A program made the translations under genes and the position numbers. The notes under the pieces were generated by a model, which was given only the letters and a program-made list of their open reading frames with translations, searched no databases and had not been told where the DNA came from. Of a stretch of 64,000 nucleotides of DNA, positions 41,441 through 49,445 are shown piece after piece. Source of the DNA: DASUNQ01 sp035536455 (lineage in GTDB: Bacteria; Acidobacteriota; Thermoanaerobaculia; Multivoradales; UBA5704). The DNA is taken from positions 16,498 through 80,497 of the forward strand of contig DATLOC010000030.1 in the NCBI GenBank assembly GCA_035536455.1, given 5' to 3'. The stretch's first letter is position 1. Every line of letters starts with the position of its first letter.

Positions 41441-43018
41441 ATGAAAGGCGACACTGCTCCCAGCCGGCGCATCTTGCTGTCCACGGTCGCAACCGCAATG
41501 GTCGTTCTCGGACTTCTGGCTGCCGCGCCTGTCGCGGCCTCGAGCCACCGCGAAGCGCCCGCGACGCTCGAGGCACCGCAGATCGACGGAGCCGACTTCT
41601 ACGTGTTCCGCAGCTACGAGGCCGGGCGCGAGGGCTTCGTCACGCTGGTAGCGACCTACAACCCGATGCAGGACCCGTTCGGGGCGCCCAACTTCTTCCC
41701 GCTGCGCGAGAACGGCTTCTACGACATCCACGTCGACAACGACGGCGACGCGCACGAGGACCTGACCTTCCGCTTCCGCTTCACCAACTCACTCAACAAC
41801 GGCGGCATCGGCCTCGGCGTGCCCGTGCCCCTGGGGCCGATCCCGCCCGGCGTCTTCGTCCCGGTGGCGATTAGCCAGGTCTTCCCCGCCGGGCCGGGCT
41901 CGCCGCCGCCGGGAGTCGGCGGCGCGCCGCCGGAGAACCAGCGCCTCAACTGGATCCGCACCTTCACCGTCCGCCTGGTGCGGCACTCCAACGGCAGCTC
42001 GACCGGGTTCCTCACCAACGACGTCGGCGGCGGCGCGCGCTTCGCCATGCCGTTCGACTACGCCGGCACCCGCTCATTCCCGGACTACGACGCCTACGCC
42101 GCGCTGTTCGTCTACGACGTCAACATCCCCGGCTGCGGCGACGGCCGCCTCTTCGTGGGGCAGCGCAAGGACCCCTTCGTCTTCAACCTCGGCGGCTTCT
42201 TCGACCTGGTCAACATCCCCAACCCGGTCGGGGACCCGGGCGCCGTGCCTTCGAGCCTGTCGAACAAGAACATCACCGCCCTCGAGCTCGAGGTCCCGAT
42301 CGCCTGCCTGACCGCCGGCGGCAGCGGCAGCGGCATCATCGGCGGCTGGACCACGTCGAGCCTGCCGCGCGACCGGGTGCTCAACGAGGACCCGACCTTC
42401 GACCAGCCCTACACCGAGTCAGGGCCGCAGGTCCAGGTGTCGCGGCTCGGCAACCCGGCGGTCAACGAGATCAGCATCGCCTTGAAGGACAAGAACCTCT
42501 TCAACGCCAGCCACCCCAGCCAGGACCACGACCTCTTCGAGATCTACTTCACGCGCCCGACGGTGCCGGTGGGGATCCAGCTCGTCACCACGCTCTTCCC
42601 GGTCGGCGGAACGGTCACGGTCACGCCGCCGACCAACATCCCGCGCAACGACCTCGTGGCCTTCTACCTGAACGGCCTGCCGGGGATCAATCAGGACAAC
42701 TCGGGCGGCGAGGTGGTGCGCTTGAACACCAACACCCCGGCCAAGCCCGCCGCGCAGCAGAACCGGCTCGGGATCCTGGGCGGCGACAACGCCGGCTGGC
42801 CCAATGGCCGGCGTCCGGGCGACGACGTCATCGACATCACGACACGGGTGCTCGAAGGCGCGCTCTGCTACCAGGCCTTCGGTCTCTGCGCGCCGGCGGA
42901 CGCCCCCTTCGGCGCCCTCCCCTTCACCGACCAGTCCCTGGTGCAGGCGACGGACTTCGACGACGCGTTCCCCTACCTGCTGACGCCGCTGCCGGGGAAC
43001 AAGACGACGATTCCCTAG
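41441..43018 (+). CDS. Secreted DUF4331 protein
   Basis: 525 residues. Signal peptide (ILLSTVATAMVVLGLLAAAPVAA, shortened here to its core) cut near residue 33 before SSHREAPATLEAPQIDGADFY, the hallmark start of DUF4331. Repeated Asp/Asn-rich loops (DIHVDNDGDAHEDLTFRFRF, VYDVNIPGCGDGRLFVGQRKD) suggest a calcium-binding beta structure. AAAGGAGA lies 7 nt upstream of the ATG. The family is widespread in soil and marine bacteria, of unknown function. It is transcribed divergently from the ArsR gene. Confidence 0.9.
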   Translation: MKGDTAPSRRILLSTVATAMVVLGLLAAAPVAASSHREAPATLEAPQIDGADFYVFRSYEAGREGFVTLVATYNPMQDPFGAPNFFPLRENGFYDIHVDNDGDAHEDLTFRFRFTNSLNNGGIGLGVPVPLGPIPPGVFVPVAISQVFPAGPGSPPPGVGGAPPENQRLNWIRTFTVRLVRHSNGSSTGFLTNDVGGGARFAMPFDYAGTRSFPDYDAYAALFVYDVNIPGCGDGRLFVGQRKDPFVFNLGGFFDLVNIPNPVGDPGAVPSSLSNKNITALELEVPIACLTAGGSGSGIIGGWTTSSLPRDRVLNEDPTFDQPYTESGPQVQVSRLGNPAVNEISIALKDKNLFNASHPSQDHDLFEIYFTRPTVPVGIQLVTTLFPVGGTVTVTPPTNIPRNDLVAFYLNGLPGINQDNSGGEVVRLNTNTPAKPAAQQNRLGILGGDNAGWPNGRRPGDDVIDITTRVLEGALCYQAFGLCAPADAPFGALPFTDQSLVQATDFDDAFPYLLTPLPGNKTTIP

Positions 43019-43024
43019 GGGACC

Positions 43025-43786
43025 CTAGATCTCGTACGTCTTGCCCTGCTCCAGGTAGTCGAGGTCCGGGTTCTTCAGGGCCCGGACCTCTTCGCGGATG
43101 CGGTCGATGCAGGCGGGCTTGAGGTGGTGGAGGAGGACCGGAACCTTGCGCTCGAGCTTGCGCAGCTCGGCGGCCATGGTCTGGGGGGTGAGGTGGAAGG
43201 AGACGTCGGCCACCTCCTGGAGGGCGTTGTCGAAGCTGGTGTCGAGGCAGAGGGCCTTCAGGTTCTCGGTGCGGTTGGCGATCTCCCAGAGGCGGCTGGT
43301 GGGGCCGGTGTCGGAGGACCAGAGGAGGGCGGTGTCCCCCTCCTCGATGAGGAAGCCGTAGGTCGGCACCAAGTGGTCGACGTTGAAGGGGGTGAAGGTC
43401 ACGCCTTCGACGACGAGCGGCACCTCCTCGGCCATCTCGTGGAAGCGCACCACCGGCAGCAGGTGGTTGGGCAGGCGGGTGAAGTCGGGCCAGGTGGCGT
43501 TGTTGAAAAGGTACTTCCTGATGGCGTAGATCGTTGCCGGCGAGGCGTGGATGTCGGCCGCCTGCTCGCGCCGGCCGTAGACGTTCTCGATGAAGAAGGG
43601 GAGCGAGTTGATGTGGTCCATGTGGGAGTGCGACAGGAGGATCGTGCGCACTCCCACCTGCTGCTCGATGGACAGGGCCGAGGAGAGAGAGCCCGCGTCA
43701 AGGGCGATCGTGCCGTTGACGAGCAGGCACGTCATCCGGCAGTCGGCGCTCTCCCCCCCGTAGCTCCCCAGCACCTGGAGGTGCAT
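43025..43786 (-). CDS. Class II cyclic-nucleotide phosphodiesterase-like MBL-fold enzyme
   Basis: 253 residues. A metallo-beta-lactamase fold with GSYGGESADCRMTCLLVNG at the start, the metal block ILLSHSHMDHINSLPFF, a central His in FNVDHLVPTYGF, Asp in LLWSSDTGPTS, and a late His in VPVLLHHLKP. The pattern fits class II cAMP phosphodiesterases (PDE/CpdP type). No signal peptide is seen. It follows the large surface protein on the same strand (22 bp gap), so the two may be co-transcribed. Confidence 0.85.
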   Translation of the reverse strand: MHLQVLGSYGGESADCRMTCLLVNGTIALDAGSLSSALSIEQQVGVRTILLSHSHMDHINSLPFFIENVYGRREQAADIHASPATIYAIRKYLFNNATWPDFTRLPNHLLPVVRFHEMAEEVPLVVEGVTFTPFNVDHLVPTYGFLIEEGDTALLWSSDTGPTSRLWEIANRTENLKALCLDTSFDNALQEVADVSFHLTPQTMAAELRKLERKVPVLLHHLKPACIDRIREEVRALKNPDLDYLEQGKTYEI

Positions 43787-43807
43787 AGATAGAACACATT
43801 CTATCCC

Positions 43808-46729
43808 TTAGAACCGGCTGCCGATCCAGAAGCTGGTGGCGAAGCCGTCGGCGGACTCCGAGAAGTCCCAGCGTTTGGCGAAGTCCCAGTTGAGGTCGAG
43901 CCCGAAGAGCCGCGCCGTCACCCCGAAGCCGTAGGAGGAGACGCCGTCCTGCAGGCGCGTCTCCTCGTCGGCGAGGAGGTGGAAGGACTGGAAGTCGCGG
44001 AACCAGGCGCCGCCGACGTCGAGGAAGAGCACGCCGCGGATCTGCTGGAAGTCGATGAGCGGCGTCGCCAGCACGTCGACGAGAGGGAAGCGGTACTCGA
44101 CGTTGGCGAAGAAGCCGGTGTCGCCCACCAGGCCGCGGAAGGGGACGCCGCGCACCGTGTCGAGGCCCCCGAAGTAGACTACGTTGGGGTTGTTGCCGTC
44201 GCTCGCGCCGACGAAGCCGCGTAGCGCGATGTTGCTGCGCTGGGTCACCGCGAAGTACTGGCGGATGTCGAGGTCGGCGCTGGTGGCGAGGGTGCCGCTC
44301 TCCTCGATGTCGGGGGCGTAGAAGAGGTCGAGCCGCCAGCGCCGTCCGCCGATCGGTCCCCAGGGCGCGAAGAGGGCGGAGTCGCCGACCAGCGCCCCGG
44401 TCAGCAGCGGGGCCTGGTCGTCGACCTCCACCACGTCGACGAAGAACTCGCCGGTCTCCGGGTCGACGGTCACCGCCGGCCGCAGGAACTCGCGCATAAG
44501 GTAGCCGGTGCCGAGCTCGGCGCGAGTGTAGAAGGTGAAGGGGTAGAGGACCGAGGCGATGAGGCCGGTCTGCTTGAAGATGGTGCGGCCGCGGAAGCTC
44601 TGGCCGATCGGGTCCTCGATGAAGAAGAAGGTGCGGTCGTCGAAGAGGTGCACCTGCCACTGCCAGCGGCGCGACAGGTCCATGTAGACGAGGTCGAAGT
44701 TGGAGAAGCTGTCGATCGAGTCGAAGGCGGCGAGGATGCGGCGGTCGCCCAAGTAATCGGAGAAGGTCAGCAGCACCCGCCCGACGACCGTCTGGTCGTC
44801 CTCGACGCCGACGTAGCTCTCGGCGTCCTCGAGGAAGAACTTGAACCCCTTGTAGTCGCCCTTGTTGGCGTCGTCGATCGCCACCTGGATGTCCGGCTCG
44901 AAGACCGGCAGGTCCTGGGCGATGACCGGCTCGACCGCCATCTCGATCGTCGTCGGGTCCTCGACCGGCTGGTCGGTGTCGCGCACGTAGAGGTCGAAGC
45001 GCCCCTTGTAGTAGCCGGTGTAGACCAGCCCCTCCTCGCCTTCGGTGCGGGCGAGGACGGTGGGCATGAAGGCGCCGGTGACGACGTCGGTCCACTGCTT
45101 GAGCTCGCCGCTCTGGAGGTCGAGGCTGAAGATGTTGTCGGCGCCGCGCTGGTCGGAGGTGAAGTAGACCCGCCTCCCGTCGGGGGAGTAGACCGGATCG
45201 TTCTCGTTCGAGTTGCCGCTGGTGAGCTGGAAGCGGCGGGTGGGGTCGGCCAGATCGACGCGGAAGAGCTTTGCGTAGCCGTTGCCGACGACCGAGACGA
45301 AGACCAGCGAGCGGCCGTCGGGCGAGTAGTCGGGGGCGCCGTCGAAGACGTCGTCGTTGGTGACCTGGGACACCTGGCCGTTCTCGAGGTCGAGCTGGAA
45401 GAGGTCGAACTGCCCGCCCTTCCAGCCGCCGAAGGCGACCTTCTTGCCGTCCGGGCTCCAGGCCGGCGCGGTCTGCTGCTCGATGCCCTCGATCGGGAAG
45501 GAGCGGGCGATGCCGCCGCGCAGCACGTCGATGAGCAGCAGGTCGCGCCCCTTCTCGCGCTTGGCGAAGACGGCGATGGTGTTGCCGTCCGGGGCGAAGT
45601 CGAGGTCGCGTCCCATCTTGCGCCCCAGCTCGAGCTCCTGCGCCACCAGGTACTGGTAGTCGTTGCTGAAGCCGGTGGTCAGGTTGCGCAAGAGGCGCCG
45701 CTTGCGGGCGTCGAAGAGGACGACGTCGACGTCGCCCTTGTAGGAGCTGAATGCGGCGACCAGGTCGCCCGACGGCGAGGCGCTCGGCGAGATCTCCTGG
45801 CTCGCCGCCTCCTGCTCGAGGCGGAAGAGGCGGCCGAAGTCGGCGGGCTCGCCGGTCTCGACGAGCAGCGGCAGGTACTCCTTGCGCAGCCAGCGGCGGA
45901 ACTCGGCGTCGAACTCCTCGGCGTCCATCTTGAAGGCGCGCTCGATCGCGCGGTCGACGCGCGAGCCGATGGTGTTGCGCAGCTCGTAGACGAAGTCCTG
46001 GAAGCCCTCCTTGCCCCAGCGCTCCTCCATGAAGTCGAAGACGGAGTGGCCGAAGCGGTAGGCGAAGAAGCCGCCGAAATTCTGGGCCACCGACGGGATG
46101 CGGTCGTTGACCACGGCGTCGCGCAGGAACATCTTGTCGCGCTGCTGCTCGTCCTTGGCCATGTAGCTTGCCATCCCCTCCGTCACCCAGATCGGCGGCG
46201 CCGTGGCAATAGCCTTGGTGAGGTTGCCCTGGAACAGCATGTGGTACTGGAAGATGTGGGTCAGCTCGTGGAGCACCAGCTCCATCAGCTCGGCGTCGGG
46301 CAGGTCGACCGGCAAGACCATGCGGAAGCGCGTCGGCGTGGCGAAGGCGCCGATCCCTTCGGGGATGAAGTTCAGGATGATGTTGTTCTGCTCGAACTGC
46401 GAGTGGGTGGCGTAGAAGATGAGCGGCACCGGGTCCTGAATCTGGTGGTCGAACTCGCGCGACAGCAGGTCGTAGGCGCTCTCGGCGAAGGAGACCACCT
46501 TCTGCAGCAGCGGCTCGGTCTGCTCGTAGTAGTGGACGTTGAAGTGCGGCGAGTGGTAGATCCGCCAGTCGAACTCCCGGTACTGGATCTTGTTCTTGCC
46601 GAAGCCGGTGCCGCGGTACTGCGGCCCGAAGCTGGAGAACTGCGCCGCGGCGGGCGCGGCGAGGAGAAGTGGCAGGACGAGAAGCGCCGCGAGGCTTGGG
46701 AAAACGGGTCTGCCGAATCTACCGGACAA
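43808..46729 (-). CDS. Outer-membrane protein: peptidase-MA-like, PD40 propeller, surface-antigen barrel
   Basis: 973 residues. Signal peptide to ~30 (ending APAAAQ). Residues ~50-290 have a gluzincin-like site: HELTH at 154-158 and WVTEGMASYM with the third-ligand Glu near 184. Residues ~310-600 hold PD40/TolB-type propeller blades (AWSPDGKKVAFGG, DYSPDGRSLVFVS, VYSPDGRRVYFTS). The last ~280 residues form a Bac_surface_Ag (Omp85-type) barrel ending in an aromatic WIGSRF. A metalloprotease or scaffold with an outer-membrane anchor is likely; substrate unknown. Confidence 0.9.
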   Translation of the reverse strand: MSGRFGRPVFPSLAALLVLPLLLAAPAAAQFSSFGPQYRGTGFGKNKIQYREFDWRIYHSPHFNVHYYEQTEPLLQKVVSFAESAYDLLSREFDHQIQDPVPLIFYATHSQFEQNNIILNFIPEGIGAFATPTRFRMVLPVDLPDAELMELVLHELTHIFQYHMLFQGNLTKAIATAPPIWVTEGMASYMAKDEQQRDKMFLRDAVVNDRIPSVAQNFGGFFAYRFGHSVFDFMEERWGKEGFQDFVYELRNTIGSRVDRAIERAFKMDAEEFDAEFRRWLRKEYLPLLVETGEPADFGRLFRLEQEAASQEISPSASPSGDLVAAFSSYKGDVDVVLFDARKRRLLRNLTTGFSNDYQYLVAQELELGRKMGRDLDFAPDGNTIAVFAKREKGRDLLLIDVLRGGIARSFPIEGIEQQTAPAWSPDGKKVAFGGWKGGQFDLFQLDLENGQVSQVTNDDVFDGAPDYSPDGRSLVFVSVVGNGYAKLFRVDLADPTRRFQLTSGNSNENDPVYSPDGRRVYFTSDQRGADNIFSLDLQSGELKQWTDVVTGAFMPTVLARTEGEEGLVYTGYYKGRFDLYVRDTDQPVEDPTTIEMAVEPVIAQDLPVFEPDIQVAIDDANKGDYKGFKFFLEDAESYVGVEDDQTVVGRVLLTFSDYLGDRRILAAFDSIDSFSNFDLVYMDLSRRWQWQVHLFDDRTFFFIEDPIGQSFRGRTIFKQTGLIASVLYPFTFYTRAELGTGYLMREFLRPAVTVDPETGEFFVDVVEVDDQAPLLTGALVGDSALFAPWGPIGGRRWRLDLFYAPDIEESGTLATSADLDIRQYFAVTQRSNIALRGFVGASDGNNPNVVYFGGLDTVRGVPFRGLVGDTGFFANVEYRFPLVDVLATPLIDFQQIRGVLFLDVGGAWFRDFQSFHLLADEETRLQDGVSSYGFGVTARLFGLDLNWDFAKRWDFSESADGFATSFWIGSRF

Positions 46730-46749
46730 CGAAGTCCTCCTTTCCGGCG

Positions 46750-47457
46750 CTACTGCGTGAACAGGGTGCGGCTGGCCTCGACCTCTTTCTGCGTGAAGAC
46801 CCCGAGGATGCGGTCCTCCAGCGAGAAGAGGTTCTCGAACATGCCGAGCAGGGGATCGGCCCCCTCCCCCTCGAAGCTCTGGAAGTCCTTGAAGTTGTCC
46901 TGGTAGACGAGCTCGCCGGTCCGGCCGTCGTAGACGTGCATCAGGATGTCGTACTCGAAGCCGGTCTGCTCGACGAGCACCTGGCGGTAGTAGGTGCGGC
47001 CGTTGAAGGGCGAGACGTACTCCTCGGTGCGGTAGCCGGTGCGGTCCTGGATGTCGAAGTCGAGGCCGCCGGCGAGGATCAGGTCGGCCTGGGCCTTCTC
47101 GCCGAGCGCGCGCCAGAAGTCCTTCTGCTTGCCGAGGTGCTCGAAGTCGAGGGTGGGGTAGTCGACCGGCCCAGGCTCGACGACCTCGAGCTCGGTCTCC
47201 CGCCGCAGCACTTTCAGCAGGTAGCGCTCGAACTCCTTCTGCACGTCGATGTTCCGGCCCTGCAGGCGCTCCTCCCCCTCCCCCTCCTGAGTGATGACGA
47301 CGAACGGCGCGACGGCGATCGTGCGCACCCCCTGGAGGTCGAGGCGGGCGCGCTGCGGGAGCTTCAGCTTCACCTCGACCGAGGCGGCGCGCGCGGGGAG
47401 CGCGCCGGCAGCGGCGAGAAGGAGGGCGGAGAGTGCGATGACGGCTCTACGGTGCAT
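46750..47457 (-). CDS. Exported protein upstream of the PD40 gene
   Basis: 235 residues with a signal peptide (ALSALLLAAAGALPARA). The mature part runs RTIAVAPFVVITQEGEG, VQKEFERYLLKVLRRETELEVVE, KAQADLILAGGLDFDIQDRTG, VLVEQTGFEYDILMHVYDGRTGELVYQDNFKD (separate strands and helices). This is the pattern of periplasmic CsgG/LpoB-like domains in which a conserved APF strand is followed by a partner-binding core. No lipobox Cys. It precedes the PD40/surface-antigen gene by 20 bp and probably acts with it. Confidence 0.75.
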   Translation of the reverse strand: MHRRAVIALSALLLAAAGALPARAASVEVKLKLPQRARLDLQGVRTIAVAPFVVITQEGEGEERLQGRNIDVQKEFERYLLKVLRRETELEVVEPGPVDYPTLDFEHLGKQKDFWRALGEKAQADLILAGGLDFDIQDRTGYRTEEYVSPFNGRTYYRQVLVEQTGFEYDILMHVYDGRTGELVYQDNFKDFQSFEGEGADPLLGMFENLFSLEDRILGVFTQKEVEASRTLFTQ

Positions 47458-47491
47458 CGAAGGGACCTCCTGGAGGACGGCGGTGTCCTCT

Positions 47492-48046
47492 TTAGGCGTT
47501 GCGCGGCACGGGTGGCGCGGGCGGCGGGGCCGGCGGTTCCTCGGGCTCCTGCGGCCGGGCCTCGGGAGTGGCCGCCGGGATGTGCGGCGGCGCCGCCGGG
47601 GGCTCGCTGGGGACGCGGTCCACTGCCTCGGACGGCGGCGCTTCCGGGTTGGCCGCCGGCGCCGGCGCCGTCCCCTCGGCCGCGCCCGGCTTCGGCTTGA
47701 AGGCCTGGTAGAACTCGACGAAGCGGGCGTAGTTGCCGCGCGCCTCGCGGCTGTCCGGGGCGGCGCGCAGCGCCTTCTGGTAGTACTCGAGGGCCTTGTC
47801 GAACTGCCCGTTGGCCTCGTAGGCCACCGCCAGGTTGTTGTAGACGCGCGGGTTGCCCGGCTCCAGCCGCTCGGCCTGATGGAAGCGGAAGAGCGCCTCT
47901 TGCCAGAGGCCGCGGCGCGCCATGTCGACCCCGAACTGGAGCTGCGCGGCGGTGGTGTTGGGGTTGGGGTGGCCGCTGCAGGCGGCGGAGGAGAGGCTGA
48001 GGGCGAGGACGAAGACGGCGGTGCAGACGGGCTGGCGCGGTGTCAT
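47492..48046 (-). CDS. TPR lipoprotein
   Basis: 184 residues from the ATG at 48046. A lipoprotein signal ends at SSAAC, with Cys near residue 23 as the lipidation site. Residues ~35-115 hold two to three TPR helices (ALFRFHQAERLEPGNPRVYNNLAVAY, EANGQFDKALEYYQKALRAAPDS, as separate repeats). A long Pro/Ala/Glu-rich tail follows. Probably a scaffold in the periplasm. It lies 34 bp before the exported protein gene on the same strand, so it heads the operon that leads to the surface protein. Confidence 0.87.
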   Translation of the reverse strand: MTPRQPVCTAVFVLALSLSSAACSGHPNPNTTAAQLQFGVDMARRGLWQEALFRFHQAERLEPGNPRVYNNLAVAYEANGQFDKALEYYQKALRAAPDSREARGNYARFVEFYQAFKPKPGAAEGTAPAPAANPEAPPSEAVDRVPSEPPAAPPHIPAATPEARPQEPEEPPAPPPAPPVPRNA

Positions 48047-48202
48047 CGGATGGCCGGTCTCCGCGGGGAGCGCGAAGTATATACGAGCGCCTGCGGGGGT
48101 CTCGGCCGGCCCTTCCTGCACGTCCGGTGCCGGCCGTCCGCGGCCGCCGTTGCCATGTTGGATGCGGCATTTTCCGTCTTCCTTCGCGGAGCCGGAAAGA
48201 AG

Positions 48203-49363
48203 ATGTCCCGACCACACCAGCTGCGCCCGTCGTCTTCCTCGCCGCGCGAGGTCCTGATCGCGCTCGCCGCCGCGCCGACTCTCGGCCGGCCGCCGTTCTA
48301 CCGGCTGGCCGAGGAGCTGCCGCTCTTCCTGGCGGGCGCGGCGGAGGGCGCGCCCGCGGCGCTCCTCGCGGCGCGGCTGGGGCTGCCGCCGGCGCCGGTC
48401 GAGACAGCGCTCGCGGCGCTTCCCGCCGCCGCCGCCGTGGCGCGCCGCGAGCTGGCGCGCGCGGCGAAGCTGGACGCGGCGGTGATGACGCGGCTCGACG
48501 CCGACTATCCGCCGGCGCTCCTGCCGCTCGCCCTGGCGCCGCCGGTCCTCTGGCTGCGCGGCGCGCTGCCGGCGGGGCCGGCGCTCGCCGTCGTCGGCTC
48601 GCGGCGCGCCGATCCCTACGGCAAGGAGACGGCGGAGCTGCTGGCGCGCGAGCTCGCCGCGGCCGGCGTCGCCATCGTCTCCGGCTTCGCGCGCGGCATC
48701 GACGCGGCGGCGCACCGCGGCGCCCTCGCCGCGCCCGGCGGGCGGACGGTGGCGGTCCTGGGCTGCGGCCTCGGCGTCGACTACCCGCGCGGCCATCGCC
48801 GGCTGGGCGACGAGGTCGCGGCGCGCGGCGCGCTGGTCTCGGAGTTCCCCTGCGGCTGGTCGGCGCTGGCGCGCCACTTCCCGATCCGCAACCGCCTGAT
48901 CGCCGCGCTCTCGGCGGGGACGCTGGTCGTCGAGGCCGCCGCGCGCTCGGGGTCGCTCGTGACCGCGCGTCACGCGCTCGAGCTCGGGCGCGACGTGCTC
49001 GCCGTGCCCGGCCGCATCTTCGACGAGAAGGCGCTCGGCCCCAACAGCCTGCTGCGCGACGGCGCCGTCCTGGTGCGCCATCCGCGCGACGTGCTCGAAG
49101 CGCTCTGGCCGGAGATGCTGGCGCCGCGCGCGCGCGACGCGGGCGCGGCCGAAGACGCGCCGGCGACCTCCGGCCGCGGCGTGCCGCCGGGCCCGGCCGG
49201 CGAGCTGCTCGCCGCGCTGCCGCCGGCGACGGAGGTCGCGCCGGAAGAGGCCGCGGCGCGCGCGCGCCGTCCCGTCGCGCAGGCGCTCGCGGAGCTGCTC
49301 GAGCTCGAGCTCGGCGGCTGGGTGCGCCGCCTTCCCGGACCCGCGTACGTGCGCGTGCCGTGA
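48203..49363 (+). CDS. dprA: DNA processing protein DprA
   Basis: Loads RecA onto incoming single-stranded DNA during natural transformation. 386 residues from the ATG at 48203. An N-terminal SAM-like helical domain precedes the Rossmann-like core: ALAVVGSRRADPYGKETAELL, VAIVSGFARGIDAAAHRGAL, VAVLGCGLGVDYPRGHRRL, FPIRNRLIAALSAGTLVVEA, and a C-terminal winged-helix-like domain. The frame is open well upstream but without family sequence. It is 82 nt upstream of topA, a common pairing. Confidence 0.93.
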   Translation: MSRPHQLRPSSSSPREVLIALAAAPTLGRPPFYRLAEELPLFLAGAAEGAPAALLAARLGLPPAPVETALAALPAAAAVARRELARAAKLDAAVMTRLDADYPPALLPLALAPPVLWLRGALPAGPALAVVGSRRADPYGKETAELLARELAAAGVAIVSGFARGIDAAAHRGALAAPGGRTVAVLGCGLGVDYPRGHRRLGDEVAARGALVSEFPCGWSALARHFPIRNRLIAALSAGTLVVEAAARSGSLVTARHALELGRDVLAVPGRIFDEKALGPNSLLRDGAVLVRHPRDVLEALWPEMLAPRARDAGAAEDAPATSGRGVPPGPAGELLAALPPATEVAPEEAAARARRPVAQALAELLELELGGWVRRLPGPAYVRVP

Positions 49364-49445
49364 GGTCGACTGTGTTACCCTGCGCCGCTCCCGCCGCCCA
49401 GCCGGATGAAATGAACTCGCCGGCGTCCGGCGTTAAACAACCGCC

